Below the pieces are notes generated by a model. That model was not told where the DNA came from, ran no database searches, and saw nothing but the letters and a program-made list of their open reading frames with translations. From Prosopocoilus inquinatus (lineage: Eukaryota > Arthropoda > Insecta > Coleoptera > Lucanidae), in the NCBI GenBank assembly GCA_036172665.1, contig CM069880.1:3722501-3786500 (forward strand): a DNA stretch of 64,000 nucleotides, in the 5' to 3' direction. This document shows, in pieces, positions 12,745-27,315 of this stretch (positions within the stretch are counted from its first letter, which is position 1; each line of letters opens with the position of its first letter). A program made the translations under genes and the position numbers.

Positions 12745-15700
12745 GCGTTGTTCCTGTGCTGTATCTAATCGATCCTTACTTATCTATCATGTTATTTGAA
12801 GTTTGGATGGACTCCAGTAACCCTGATGTGAGATACGAAGTTCTCGGACGCAGCAGAAGCTGGAAACAGTTTTAAATGAAACACGCATTAGCGTTGTTCC
12901 TGTGATGTATCTAAACGATCCTTACTTATCTAACATGTTATTTGACGTTTGGATGGACTCCAGTAAGTTTGATGTTAGAAACAATGTTCTCGGACGCAGC
13001 AGAACCTGGAAATAGTTTTGAACGAAACAACACGTATTAGCGTTGTTCCTGTGATGTATCTAATCGATCCTTACTTAGCTACTATGTTATTTGACGTTTC
13101 GATGGACTCCAGTAACTATAATGTGAGATAGGAAATTTTCGGACGCAGCAGCAGCTGGAAATAGTTTTAAACGAAACAACACATATTAGCGTTGTTAATG
13201 TGATGTATCTAATCGATCCTTACTCATCTATCATGTTATTTGACGTTTGGACGGACTCCAGTAACTCTGATGTGAGATACAAAGTTCTCGGACGCAGCAG
13301 AAGCTGGAAATAGTTTTGAACGAAACAACACGGATTAGCGTTGTTCCTGTGATGTATCTAAACGATCCATACTTATCTAACATGTTATTTGACGTTTGGA
13401 TGGACTCCAGTAAGTCTGATGTGAGATACAAAGTTTTTGGACGCAGCAGGAGCTGGAAATAGTTTTAAACGAAACAACACGTATTAGCGTTGTTCCTGTG
13501 CTGTATCTAATCGATCCTTACTTATCTATCATGTTATTTGACGTTTCGATGGACTCCAGTAACTCTGATGTGAGATACGACGTTTTCGGACGAAGCAGAA
13601 GCTGGAAATAGTTTTAAACGAAACAGCACATATTAGCGTTGTTCCTGTGATGTATCTAATCGATCCTTTCTCATCTATCATGTTATTTGACGTTTGGATG
13701 GACTCCAGTAACTCTGATGTGAGATACGAAGTTCTCGGACGCAGCAGAAGCTGGAAATAGTTTTAAACGAAACAACACGCATTAGCGTTGTCCCTGTGAT
13801 GTATCTAATCGATCCTTACTCATCTCTCATGTTATTTGGCGTTTCGATGGACTCCAGTAACTTTGATGTGAGTTACGAAGTTCTCGGACGCAGCTGAAGC
13901 TAGAAATAGTTTTAAAGGAAACAACACGCATTAGCGTTGTTCCTGTGATGTATCTAATCGATCCTTACTCATCTATCATGTTATTTGGCGTTTCGATGGA
14001 CTCCAGTAACTTTGATGTGAGATACGAAGTTCTGGGACGCAGCTGAAGCTATAAATAGTTTTAAACGAAACAACACGCATTAGCGTTGTTCCTGTGATGT
14101 ATCTAATCAATCCTTACTCATCTATCATGTTATTTGGCGTTTCGATGGACTCCAGTAACTTTGATGTGAGATACGAAGTTCTCGGACGCAGCTGAAGCTA
14201 GAAATAGTTTTAAACGAAACAACACGCATTAGCGTTGTTCCTGTGATGTATCTAATCGATCCTTACTTATCTATCATGTTATTTGACGTTTGGATGGACT
14301 CCAGTAACCCTGATGTGAGATACGAAATTTTCGGACGCAGCGGAAGCTGGAAATAGTTTTAAACGAAACAACACGCATTAGCGTTGTTCCTGTGCTGTAT
14401 CTAATCGATCCTTACTTATCTATCATGTTATTTGAAGTTTGGATGGACTCCAGTAACCCTGATGTGAGATACGAAGTTCTCGGACGCAGCAGAAGCTGGA
14501 AACAGTTTTAAATGAAACACGCATTAGCGTTGTTCCTGTGATGTATCTAAACGATCCTTACTTATCTAACATGTTGTTTGACGTTTGGATGGACTCCAGT
14601 AAGTCTGATGTGAGAAACAAAGTTCTCGGACGCAGCAGAACCTGGAAATAGTTTTGAACGAAACAACACGTATTAGCGTTGTTCCTGTGATGTATCTAAT
14701 CGATCCTTACTTATCTACTATGTTATTTGACGTTTCGATGGACTCCAGTAACTCTGATGTGAGATACGAAATTTTCGGACGCAGCAGAAGCTGGAAATAG
14801 TTTTAAAAGAAACAACACGCATAAGCGTTGTTCCTGTGATGTATCTAATCGATCCTTACTCATCTATCATGTTATTTGACGTTTGGATGGACTCCAGTAA
14901 CTCTAATGTGAGATACGAAATTTTCGGACGAAGCAGCAGCTGGAAATAGTTTTAAACGAAACAACACATATTAGCGTTGTTCCTGTGATGTATCTAATCG
15001 ATCCTTACTCATCTATCATGTTATTTGACGTTTGGACGGACTCCAGTAACTCTGATGTGAGATACAAAGTTCTCGGACGCAGCAGAAGCTGGAAATAGTT
15101 TTGAACGAAACAACACGGATTAGCGTTGTTCCTGTGATGTATCTAAACGATCCATACTTATCTAACATGTTATTTGACGTTTGGATGGACTCCAGTAAGT
15201 CTGATGTGAGATACAAAGTTTTTGGACGCAGCAGGAGCTGGAAATAGTTTTAAACGAAACAACACGTATTAGCGTTGTTCCTGTGCTGTATCTAATCGAT
15301 CCTTACTTATCTATCATGTTATTTGACGTTTCGATGGACTCCAGTAACTCTGATGTGAGATACGACGTTTTCGGACGCAGCAGAAGCTGGAAATAGTTTT
15401 AAACGAAACAGCACATATTAGCGTTGTTCCTGTGATGTATCTAATCGATCCTTTCTCATCTATCATGTTATTTGACGTTTGGATGGACTCCAGTAACTCT
15501 GATGTGAGATACGAAGTTCTCGGACGCAGCAGAAGCTGGAAATAGTTTTAAATGAAACAACACGCATTAGCGTTGTTCCTGTGATGTATCTAATCGATCC
15601 TTACTCATCTCTCATGTTATTTGGCGTTTCGATGGACTCCAGTAACTTTGATGTGAGTTACGAAGTTCTCGGACGCAGCTGAAGCTAGAAATAGTTTTAA

Positions 15701-16922
15701 AGGAAACAACACGCATTAGCGTTGTTCCTGTGATGTATCTAATCGATCCTTACTCATCTATCATGTTATTTGGCGTTTCGATGGACTCCAGTAACTTTGA
15801 TGTGAGATACGAAGTTCTGGGACGCAGCTGAAGCTATAAATAGTTTTAAAGGAAACAACACGCATTAGCGTTGTTCCTGTGATGTATCTAATCAATCCTT
15901 ACTCATCTATCATGTTATTTGGCGTTTCGATGGACTCCAGTAACTTTGATGTGAGATACGAAGTTCTCGGACGCAGCTGAAGCTAGAAATAGTTTTAAAC
16001 GAAACAACACGCATTAGCGTTGTTCCTGTGATGTATCTAATCGATCCTTACTTATCTATCATGTTATTTGACGTTTGGATGGACTCCAGTAACCCTGATG
16101 TGAGATACGAAATTTTCGGACGCAGCGGAAGCTGGAAATAGTTTTAAACGAAACAATACGCATTAGCGTTGTTCCTGTGCTGTATCTAATCGATCCTTAC
16201 TTATCTATCATGTTATTTGAAGTTTGGATGGACTCCAGTAACCCTGATGTGAGATACGAAGTTCTCGGACGCAGCAGAAGCTGGAAACAGTTTTAAATGA
16301 AACACGCATTAGCGTTGTTCCTGTGATGTATCTAAACGATCCTTACTTATCTAACATGTTATTTGACGTTTGGATGGACTCCAGTAAGTCTGATGTGAGA
16401 AACAAAGTTCTCGGACGCAGCAGAACCTGGAAATAGTTTTGAACGAAACAACACGTATTAGCGTTGTTCCTGTGATGTATCTAATCGATCCTTACTTATC
16501 TATCATGTTATTTGACGTTTCGATGGATTCCAGTAACTCTGATGTGAGATACGACGTTTTCGGACGCAGCAGAAGCTGGAAGTAGTTTTAAACGAAACAA
16601 CACGTATTAGCGTTGTTCCTGTGATGTATCTAATCGATCCTTACTTATCTATCATGTTATTTGACGTTTGGATGGACTCCAGTAACTTTGATGTGAGATA
16701 CGAAGTTCTCGGACGCAGCTGAAGCTAGAAATAGTTTTAAACGAAACAACACGCATTAGCGTTGTTCCTGTGATGTATCTAATCGATCCTTACTTATCTA
16801 TCATGTTATTTGACGTTTGGATGGACTCCAGTAACAATGATGTGAGATACGAAATTTTCGGACGCAGCGGAAGCTGGAAATAGTTTTAAACGAAACAACA
16901 CGCATTAGCGTTGTTCCTGTGC

Positions 16923-19747
16923 TGTATCTAATCGATCCTTACTTATCTATCATGTTATTTGAAGTTTGGATGGACTCCAGTAACCCTGATGTGAGATACG
17001 AAGTTCTCGGACGCAGCAGAATCTGGAAACAGTTTTAAATGAAACACGCATTAGCGTTGTTCCTGTGATGTATCTAAACGATCCTTACTTATCTAACATG
17101 TTATTTGACGTTTGGATGGACTCCAGTAAGTTTGATGTTAGAAACAATGTTCTCGGACGCAGCAGAACCTGGAAATAGTTTTGAACGAAACAACACGTAT
17201 TAGCGTTGTTCCTGTGATGTATCTAATCGATCCTTACTTAGCTACTATGTTATTTGACGTTTCGATGGACTCCAGTAACTCTAATGTGAGATAGGAAATT
17301 TTCGGACGCAGCAGCAGCTGGAAATAGTTTTAAACGAAACAACACATATTAGCGTTGTTCCTGTGATGTATCTAATCGATCCTTACTCATCTATCATGTT
17401 ATTTGACGTTTGGACGGACTCCAGTAACTCTGATGTGAGATACAAAGTTCTCGGACGCAGCAGAAGCTGGAAATAGTTTTGAACGAAACAACACGGATTA
17501 GCGTTGTTCCTGTGATGTATCTAAACGATCCTTACTTATCTAACATGTTATTTGACGTTTGAATGGACTCCAGTAAGTCTGATGTGAGATACAAAGTTTT
17601 TGGACGCAGCAGGAGCTGGAAATAGTTTTAAACGAAACAACACGTATTAGCGTTGTTCCTGTGCTGTATCTAATCGATCCTTACTTATCTATCATGTTAT
17701 TTGACGTTTCGATGGACTCCAGTAACTCTGATGTGAGATACGACGTTTTCGGACGCAGCAGAAGCTGGAAATAGTTTTAAACGAAACAACACATATTAGC
17801 GTTGTTCCTGTGATGTATCTAATCGATCCTTTCTCATCTATCATGTTACTTGAAGTTTGGATGGACTCCAGTAACTCTGATGTGAGATACGAAGTTCTCG
17901 GACGCAGCAGAAGCTGGAAATAGTTTTAAACGAAACAACACGCATTAGCGTTGTTCCTGTGATGTATCTAATCGATCCTTACTCATCTCTCATGTTATTT
18001 GGCGTTTCGATGGACTCCAGTAACTTTGATGTGAGTTACGAAGTTCTCGGACGCAGCTGAAGCTAGAAATAGTTTTAAAGGAAACAACACGCATTAGCGT
18101 TGTTCCTGTGACGTATCTAATCGATCCTTACTCATCTATCATGTTATTTGGCGTTTCGATGGACTCCAGTAACTTTGATGTGAGATACGAAGTTCTCGGA
18201 CGCAGCTGAAGCTAGAAATAGTTTTAAACGAAACAACACGCATTAGCGTTGTTCCTGTGATGTATCTAATCGATCCTTACTTATCTATCATGTTATTTGA
18301 CGTTTGGATGGACTCCAGTAACCCTGATGTGAGATACGAAATTTTCGGACGCAGCTGAAGCTGGAAATAGTTTTAAACGAAACAACACGCATTAGCGTTG
18401 TTCCTGTGCTGTATCTAATCGATCCTTACTTATCTATCATGTTATTTGAAGTTTGGATGGACTCCAGTAACCCTGATGTGAGATACGAAGTTCTCGGACG
18501 CAGCAGAAGCTGGAAACAGATTTAAATGAAACACGCATTAGCGTTGTTCCTGTGATGTATCTAAACGATCCTTACTTATCTAACATGTTATTTGACGTTT
18601 GGATGGACTCCAGTAAATCTGATGTGAGAAACAAAGTTCTCGGACGCAGCAGAACCTGGAAATAGTTTTGAACGAAACAACACGTATTAGCGTTGTTCCT
18701 GTGATGTATCTAATCGATCCTTACTTATCTACTATGTTATTTGACGTTTCGATGGACTCCAGTAACTCTGATGTGAGATACGAAATTTTCGGACGCAGCA
18801 GAAGCTGGAAATAGTTTTAAAAGAAACAACACGCATAAGCGTTGTTCCTGTGATGTATCTAATCGATCCTTACTCATCTATCATGTTATTTGACGTTTCG
18901 ATGGACTCTAGTAATTCTGATGTGAGATACAAAGTTTTTGGACGCAGCAGAAGCTGGAAATAGTTTTGAACGAAACAACACGTATTAGCGTTGTTCCTGT
19001 GATGTATCTAATCGATCCTTACTTAGCTACTATGTTATTTGACGTTTCGGTGGACTCCAGTAACTCTAATGTGAGATACGAAATTTTCGGACGCAGCAGC
19101 AGCTGGAAATAGTTTTAAACGAAACAACACATATTAGCGTTGTTCCTGTGATGTATCTAATCGATCCTTACTCATCTATCATGTTATTTGACGTTTGGAC
19201 GGACTCCAGTAACTCTGATGTGAGATACAAAGTTCTCGGACGCAGCAGAAGCTGGAAATAGTTTTGAACGAAACAACACGGATTAGCGTTGTTCCTATGA
19301 TGTATCTAAACGATCCTTACTTATCTAACATGTTATTTGACGTTTGGATGGACTCGAGTAAGTCTGATGTGAGATACAAAGTTTTTGGACGCAGCAGGAG
19401 CTGGAAATAGTTTTAAACGAAACAACACGTATTAGCGTTGTTCCTGTGCTGTATCTAATCGATCCTTACTTATCTATCATGTTATTTGACGTTTCGATGG
19501 ACTCCAGTAACTCTGATGTGAGATACGACGTTTTCGGACGCAGCAGAAGCTGGAAATAGTTTTAAACGAAACAACACATATTAGCGTTGTTCCTGTGATG
19601 TATCTAATCGATCCTTTCTCATCTATCATGTTACTTGACGTTTGGATGGACTCCAGTAACTCTGATGTGAGATACGAAGTTCTCGGACGCAGCAGAAGCT
19701 GGAAATAGTTTTAAACGAAACAACACGCATTAGCGTTGTTCCTGTGA
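16923..19747 (+). repeat. 19-monomer segmental duplication, copy 1 (2825 bp)
   Basis: A tandem block whose private variants all recur 2825 bp downstream: CAGCAGAATCTGG, GTTTGAATGG, TGTGACGTATC, GTTACTTGAAG, AACAGATTTAAATG, AGTAAATCTG and GACTCGAGTAAG. The one difference I found is A at 19297 (TTCCTATG) versus G at 22122. Boundaries are uncertain within shared monomer sequence. Near-identity implies a very recent exchange, or it should be checked as an assembly error. Confidence 0.9.
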
Positions 19748-22572
19748 TGTATCTAATCGATCCTTACTTATCTATCATGTTATTTGAAGTTTGGATGGAC
19801 TCCAGTAACCCTGATGTGAGATACGAAGTTCTCGGACGCAGCAGAATCTGGAAACAGTTTTAAATGAAACACGCATTAGCGTTGTTCCTGTGATGTATCT
19901 AAACGATCCTTACTTATCTAACATGTTATTTGACGTTTGGATGGACTCCAGTAAGTTTGATGTTAGAAACAATGTTCTCGGACGCAGCAGAACCTGGAAA
20001 TAGTTTTGAACGAAACAACACGTATTAGCGTTGTTCCTGTGATGTATCTAATCGATCCTTACTTAGCTACTATGTTATTTGACGTTTCGATGGACTCCAG
20101 TAACTCTAATGTGAGATAGGAAATTTTCGGACGCAGCAGCAGCTGGAAATAGTTTTAAACGAAACAACACATATTAGCGTTGTTCCTGTGATGTATCTAA
20201 TCGATCCTTACTCATCTATCATGTTATTTGACGTTTGGACGGACTCCAGTAACTCTGATGTGAGATACAAAGTTCTCGGACGCAGCAGAAGCTGGAAATA
20301 GTTTTGAACGAAACAACACGGATTAGCGTTGTTCCTGTGATGTATCTAAACGATCCTTACTTATCTAACATGTTATTTGACGTTTGAATGGACTCCAGTA
20401 AGTCTGATGTGAGATACAAAGTTTTTGGACGCAGCAGGAGCTGGAAATAGTTTTAAACGAAACAACACGTATTAGCGTTGTTCCTGTGCTGTATCTAATC
20501 GATCCTTACTTATCTATCATGTTATTTGACGTTTCGATGGACTCCAGTAACTCTGATGTGAGATACGACGTTTTCGGACGCAGCAGAAGCTGGAAATAGT
20601 TTTAAACGAAACAACACATATTAGCGTTGTTCCTGTGATGTATCTAATCGATCCTTTCTCATCTATCATGTTACTTGAAGTTTGGATGGACTCCAGTAAC
20701 TCTGATGTGAGATACGAAGTTCTCGGACGCAGCAGAAGCTGGAAATAGTTTTAAACGAAACAACACGCATTAGCGTTGTTCCTGTGATGTATCTAATCGA
20801 TCCTTACTCATCTCTCATGTTATTTGGCGTTTCGATGGACTCCAGTAACTTTGATGTGAGTTACGAAGTTCTCGGACGCAGCTGAAGCTAGAAATAGTTT
20901 TAAAGGAAACAACACGCATTAGCGTTGTTCCTGTGACGTATCTAATCGATCCTTACTCATCTATCATGTTATTTGGCGTTTCGATGGACTCCAGTAACTT
21001 TGATGTGAGATACGAAGTTCTCGGACGCAGCTGAAGCTAGAAATAGTTTTAAACGAAACAACACGCATTAGCGTTGTTCCTGTGATGTATCTAATCGATC
21101 CTTACTTATCTATCATGTTATTTGACGTTTGGATGGACTCCAGTAACCCTGATGTGAGATACGAAATTTTCGGACGCAGCTGAAGCTGGAAATAGTTTTA
21201 AACGAAACAACACGCATTAGCGTTGTTCCTGTGCTGTATCTAATCGATCCTTACTTATCTATCATGTTATTTGAAGTTTGGATGGACTCCAGTAACCCTG
21301 ATGTGAGATACGAAGTTCTCGGACGCAGCAGAAGCTGGAAACAGATTTAAATGAAACACGCATTAGCGTTGTTCCTGTGATGTATCTAAACGATCCTTAC
21401 TTATCTAACATGTTATTTGACGTTTGGATGGACTCCAGTAAATCTGATGTGAGAAACAAAGTTCTCGGACGCAGCAGAACCTGGAAATAGTTTTGAACGA
21501 AACAACACGTATTAGCGTTGTTCCTGTGATGTATCTAATCGATCCTTACTTATCTACTATGTTATTTGACGTTTCGATGGACTCCAGTAACTCTGATGTG
21601 AGATACGAAATTTTCGGACGCAGCAGAAGCTGGAAATAGTTTTAAAAGAAACAACACGCATAAGCGTTGTTCCTGTGATGTATCTAATCGATCCTTACTC
21701 ATCTATCATGTTATTTGACGTTTCGATGGACTCTAGTAATTCTGATGTGAGATACAAAGTTTTTGGACGCAGCAGAAGCTGGAAATAGTTTTGAACGAAA
21801 CAACACGTATTAGCGTTGTTCCTGTGATGTATCTAATCGATCCTTACTTAGCTACTATGTTATTTGACGTTTCGGTGGACTCCAGTAACTCTAATGTGAG
21901 ATACGAAATTTTCGGACGCAGCAGCAGCTGGAAATAGTTTTAAACGAAACAACACATATTAGCGTTGTTCCTGTGATGTATCTAATCGATCCTTACTCAT
22001 CTATCATGTTATTTGACGTTTGGACGGACTCCAGTAACTCTGATGTGAGATACAAAGTTCTCGGACGCAGCAGAAGCTGGAAATAGTTTTGAACGAAACA
22101 ACACGGATTAGCGTTGTTCCTGTGATGTATCTAAACGATCCTTACTTATCTAACATGTTATTTGACGTTTGGATGGACTCGAGTAAGTCTGATGTGAGAT
22201 ACAAAGTTTTTGGACGCAGCAGGAGCTGGAAATAGTTTTAAACGAAACAACACGTATTAGCGTTGTTCCTGTGCTGTATCTAATCGATCCTTACTTATCT
22301 ATCATGTTATTTGACGTTTCGATGGACTCCAGTAACTCTGATGTGAGATACGACGTTTTCGGACGCAGCAGAAGCTGGAAATAGTTTTAAACGAAACAAC
22401 ACATATTAGCGTTGTTCCTGTGATGTATCTAATCGATCCTTTCTCATCTATCATGTTACTTGACGTTTGGATGGACTCCAGTAACTCTGATGTGAGATAC
22501 GAAGTTCTCGGACGCAGCAGAAGCTGGAAATAGTTTTAAACGAAACAACACGCATTAGCGTTGTTCCTGTGA
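19748..22572 (+). repeat. 19-monomer segmental duplication, copy 2 (2825 bp)
   Basis: The second copy of the 2825-bp block, sharing the full set of private variants with copy 1. It leads into a CTCATCTCTC monomer at its right end, the normal A-type HOR continuation, whereas copy 1 leads straight back to the block start. Confidence 0.9.
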
Positions 22573-25500
22573 TGTATCTAATCGATCCTTACTCATCTCT
22601 CATGTTATTTGGCGTTTCGATGGACTCCAGTAACTTTGATGTGAGTTACGAAGTTCTCGGACGCAGCTGAAGCTAGAAATAGTTTTAAAGGAAACAACAC
22701 GCATTAGCGTTGTTCCTGTGATGTATCTAATCAATCCTTACTCATCTATCATGTTATTTGGCGTTTCGATGGACTCCAGTAACTTTGATGTGAGATACGA
22801 AGTTCTCGGACGCAGCTGAAGCTAGAAATAGTTTTAAAGGAAACAACACGCATTAGCGTTGTTCCTGTGATGTATCTAATCGATCCTTACTCATCTATCA
22901 TGTTATTTGGCGTTTCGATGGACTCCAGTAACTTTGATGTGAGATACGAAGTTCTCGGACGCAGCTGAAGCTAGAAATAGTTTTAAAGGAAACAACACGC
23001 ATTAGCGTTGTTCCTGTGATGTATCTAATCAATCCTTACTCATCTATCATGTTATTTGGCGTTTCGATGGACTCCAGTAACTTTGATGTGAGATACGAAG
23101 TTCTCGGACGCAGCTGAAGCTAGAAATAGTTTTAAACGAAACAACACCCGTTAGCGTTGTTCCTGCGATGTATCTAATCGATCCTTACTTATCTATCATG
23201 TTATTTGACGTTTGGATGGACTCCAGTAACCCTGATGTGAGATACGAAATTTTCGGACGCAGCGGAAGCTGGAAATAGTTTTAAACGAAACAACACGCAT
23301 TAGCGTTGTTCCTGTGCTGTATCTAATCGATCCTTACTTATCTATCATGTTATTTGACGTTTGGATGGACTCCAGTAACCCTGATGTGAGATACGAAATT
23401 TTCGGACGCAGCGGAAGCTGGAAATAGTTTTAAACGAAACAACACGCATTAGCGTTGTTCCTGTGCTGTATCTAATCGATCCTTACTTATCTATCATGTT
23501 ATTTGAAGTTTGGATGGACTCCAGTAACCCTGATGTGAGATACGAAGTTCTCGGACGCAGCAGAAGCTGGAAACAGTTTTAAATGAAACACGCATTAGCG
23601 TTGTTCCTGTGATGTATCTAAACGATCCTTACTTATCTAACATGTTATTTGACGTTTGGATGGACTCCAGTAAGTCTGATGTGAGAAACAAAGTTCTCGG
23701 ACGCAGCAGAACCTGGAAATAGTTTTGAACGAAACAACACGTATTAGCGTTGTTCCTGTGATGTATCTAATCGATCCTTACTTATCTACTATGTTATTTG
23801 ACGTTTCGATGGACTCCAGTAACTCTGATGTGAGATACGAAATTTTCGGACGCAGCAGAAGCTGGAAATAGTTTTAAAAGAAACAACACGCATAAGCGTT
23901 GTTCCTGTGATGTATCTAATCGATCCTTACTCATCTATCATGTTATTTGACGTTTGGACGGACTCCAGTAACTCTGATGTGAGATACAAAGTTCTCGGAC
24001 GCAGCAGAAGCTGGAAATAGTTTTGAACGAAACAACACGGATTAGCGTTGTTCCTGTGATGTATCTAAACGATCCTTACTTATCTAACATGTTATTTTAC
24101 GTTTGGATGGACTCCAGAAAGTCTGATGTGAGATACAAAGTTTTTGGACGCAGCAGGAGCTGGAAATAGTTTTAAACGAAACAACACGTATTAGCGTTGT
24201 TCCTGTGCTGTATCTAATCGATCCTTACTTATCTATCATGTTATTTGACGTTTCGATGGACTCCAGTAACTCTGATGTGAGATACGACGTTTTCGGACGC
24301 AGCAGAAGCTGGAAATAGTTTTAAACGAAACCGCACATATTAGCGTTGTTCCTGTGATGTATCTAATCGATCCTTTCTCATCTATCATGTTATTTGACGT
24401 TTGGATGGACTCCAGTAACTCTGATGTGAGATACGAAGTTCTCGGACGCAGCAGAAGCTGGAAATAGTTTTAAACGAAACAACACGCATTAGCGTTGTTC
24501 CTGTGATGTATCTAATCGATCCTTACTCATCTCTCATGTTATTTGGCGTTTCGATGGACTCCAGTAACTTTGATGTGAGTTACGAAGTTCTCGGACGCAG
24601 CTGAAGCTAGAAATAGTTTTAAAGGAAACAACACGCATTAGCGTTGTTCCTGTGATGTATCTAATCGATCCTTACTCATCTATCATGTTATTTGGCGTTT
24701 CGATGGACTCCAGTAACTTTGATGTGAGATACGAAGTTCTGGGACGCAGCTGAAGCTAGAAATAGTTTTAAAGGAAACAACACGCATTAGCGTTGTTCCT
24801 GTGATGTATCTAATCAATCCTTACTCATCTATCATGTTATTTGGCGTTTCGATGGACTCCAGTAACTTTGATGTGAGATACGAAGTTCTCGGACGCAGCT
24901 GAAGCTAGAAATAGTTTTAAACGAAACAACACGCATTAGCGTTGTTCCTGTGATGTATCTAATCGATCCTTACTTATCTATCATGTTATTTGACGTTTGG
25001 ATGGACTCCAGTAACCCTGATGTGAGATACGAAATTTTCGGACGCAGCGGAAGCTGGAAATAGTTTTAAACGAAACAACACGCATTAGCGTTGTTCCTGT
25101 GCTGTATCTAATCGATCCTTACTTATCTATCATGTTATTTGAAGTTTGGATGGACTCCAGTAACCCTGATGTGAGATACGAAGTTCTCGGACGCAGCAGA
25201 AGCTGGAAACAGTTTTAAATGAAACACGCATTAGCATTGTTCCTGTGATGTATCTAAACGATCCTTACTTATCTAACATGTTATTTGACGTTTGGATGGA
25301 CTCCAGTAAGTCTGATGTGAGAAACAAAGTTCTCGGACGCAGCAGAACCTGGAAATAGTTTTGAACGAAACAACACGTATTAGCGTTGTTCCTGTGATGT
25401 ATCTAATCGATCCTTACTTATCTACTATGTTATTTGACGTTTCGATGGACTCCAGTAACTCTGATGTGAGATACAAAGCTTTTGGACGCAGCAGAAGCTG

Positions 25501-26574
25501 GAAATAGTTTTGAACGAAACAACACGTATTAGCGTTGTTCCTGTGATGTATCTAATCGATCCTTACTTAGCTACTATGTTATTTGACGTTTCGATGGACT
25601 CCAGTAACTCTAATGTGAGATACGAAATTTTCGGACGCAGCAGCAGCTGGAAATAGTTTTAAACGAAACAACACATATTAGCGTTGTTCCTGTGATGTAT
25701 CTAATCGATCCTTACTCATCTATCATGTTATTTGACGTTTGGACGGACTCCAGTAACTCTGATGTGAGATACAAAGTTCTCGGACGCAGCAGAAGCTGGA
25801 AATAGTTTTGAACGAAACAACACGGATTACCGTTGTTCCTGTGATGTATCTAAACGATCCTTACTTATCTAACATGTTATTTGACGTTTGGATGGACTCC
25901 AGTAAGTCTGATGTGAGATACAAAGTTTTTGGACGCAGCAGGAGCTGGAAATAGTTTTAAACGAAACAACACGTATTAGCGTTGTTCCTGTGCTGTATCT
26001 AATCGATCCTTACTTATCTACTATGTTATTTGAAGTTTCGATGGACTCCAGTAACTCTGATGTGAGATACGAAATTTTCGGACGCAGCAGAAGCTGGAAA
26101 TAGTTCTAAACGAAACAACACGCATTAGCGTTGTTCCTGAGATGTATCTAATCGATCCTTACTCATCTATCATGTTATTTGACGTTTCGATGGACTCTAG
26201 TTATTCTGATGTGAGATACAAAGTTTTTGGACGCAGCAGAAGCTGGAAATAGTTTTGAACGAAACAACACGTATTAGCGTTGTTCCTGTGATGTATCTAA
26301 TCGATCCTTACTTAGGTACTATTTTATTTGACGTTTCGATGGACTCCAGTAACTCTAATGTGAGATACGAAATTTTCGGACGCAGCAGCAGCTGGAAATA
26401 GTTTTAAACGAAACAACACATATTAGCGTTGTTCCTGTGATGTATCTAATCGATCCTTACTCATCTATCATGTTATTTGACGTTTTAACGGACTCCAGTA
26501 ACTCTGATGTGAGATACAAAGTTCTCGGACGCAGCAGAAGCTGGAAATAGTTTTGAACGAAACAAGACGGATTA

Positions 26575-26723
26575 GCGTTGTTCCTGTGATGTATCTAAAC
26601 GATCCTTACTTATATAACATGTTATTTGACGTTTGGATGGACTCCAGTAAGTCTGATGTGAGATACAAAGTTTTTGGACGCAGCAGGAGCTGGAAATACT
26701 TTTAAACGAAACAACACGTATTA
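26575..26723 (+). repeat. A-type monomer matching cassette monomer 4
   Basis: Carries CTTATATAACATG and a GGAAATACTTTTAAACG linker. These two private states otherwise occur in this window only in the fourth monomer of the 596-bp cassettes (27763, 33721, 34317, 40424 and 47721 anchors). It is the best candidate in the window for the A-side relative from which the cassette was drawn. Confidence 0.75.
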
Positions 26724-26871
26724 GCGTTGTTCCTGTGCTGTATCTAATCGATCCTTACTTATCTATCATGTTATTTGACGTTTGGATGACTCCAGTAACC
26801 CTGATGTGAGATACGAAATTTTCGGACGCAGCGGAAGCTGGAAATAGTTTTAAACGAAACAACACGCATTA
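26724..26871 (+). repeat. 148-bp monomer with single-base deletion
   Basis: GTTTGGATGACTCC lacks one G compared with GTTTGGATGGACTCC. This accounts for the extra base missing from the 25234-27017 unit length. Confidence 0.85.
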
Positions 26872-27315
26872 GCGTTGTTCCTGTGCTGTATCTAATCGAT
26901 CCTTACTTATCTATCATGTTATTTGACGTTTCGATGGACTCCAGTAACTCTGATGTGAGATACGAAGGTCTCGGACGCAGCAGAAGCTGGAAACAGTTTT
27001 AAATGAAACACGCATTAGCGTTGTTCCTGTGATGTATCTAAACGATCCTTACTTATCTAACATGTTATTTGACGTTTGGATGGACTCCAGTAAGTCTGAT
27101 GTGAGAAACAAAGTTCTCGGACGCAGCAGAACCTGGAAATAGTTTTGAACGAAACAACACGTATTAGCGTTGTTCCTGTGATGTATCTAATCGATCCTTT
27201 CTCATCTATCATGTTATTTGACGTTTGGATGGACTCCAGTAACTCTGATGTGAGATATGAAGTTCTCGGACGCAGCAGAAGCTGGAAATAGTTTTAAACG
27301 AAACAACACGCATTA

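Larger units (their letters stand above)
12152..16922 (+). repeat. A-type HOR units of 5, 11 and 12 monomers, plus start of a 5-mer
   Basis: The units are 12152-12890, 12891-14526, 14527-16311 and the beginning of 16312-17053. The stretch from 12152 to about 14000 matches that from 16312 to about 18170 at an offset of 4160-4163 bp. The 3-bp wobble in the offset comes from a GAC deletion in monomer 12301-12446. The context is therefore a larger repeat of about 28 monomers nested over the shorter HORs. Confidence 0.75.
22573..27017 (+). repeat. A-type HORs flanking the A/B junction
   Basis: Begins inside a run of four TTTGGCG monomers (22558-23153). Two successive GACGTTTGGATGG/AACCCTG monomers follow, then units 23598-25233 (11 monomers) and 25234-27017 (12 monomers, 4 bp short of 12 x 149). 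From about 25.5 kb the monomers become less orderly: TTAGGTACTATTTTATTTG at about 26315, GTTTTAACGG at about 26483, CTTATATAACATG at about 26610. The domain is thus more variable towards its junction with the B domain. Confidence 0.75.
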
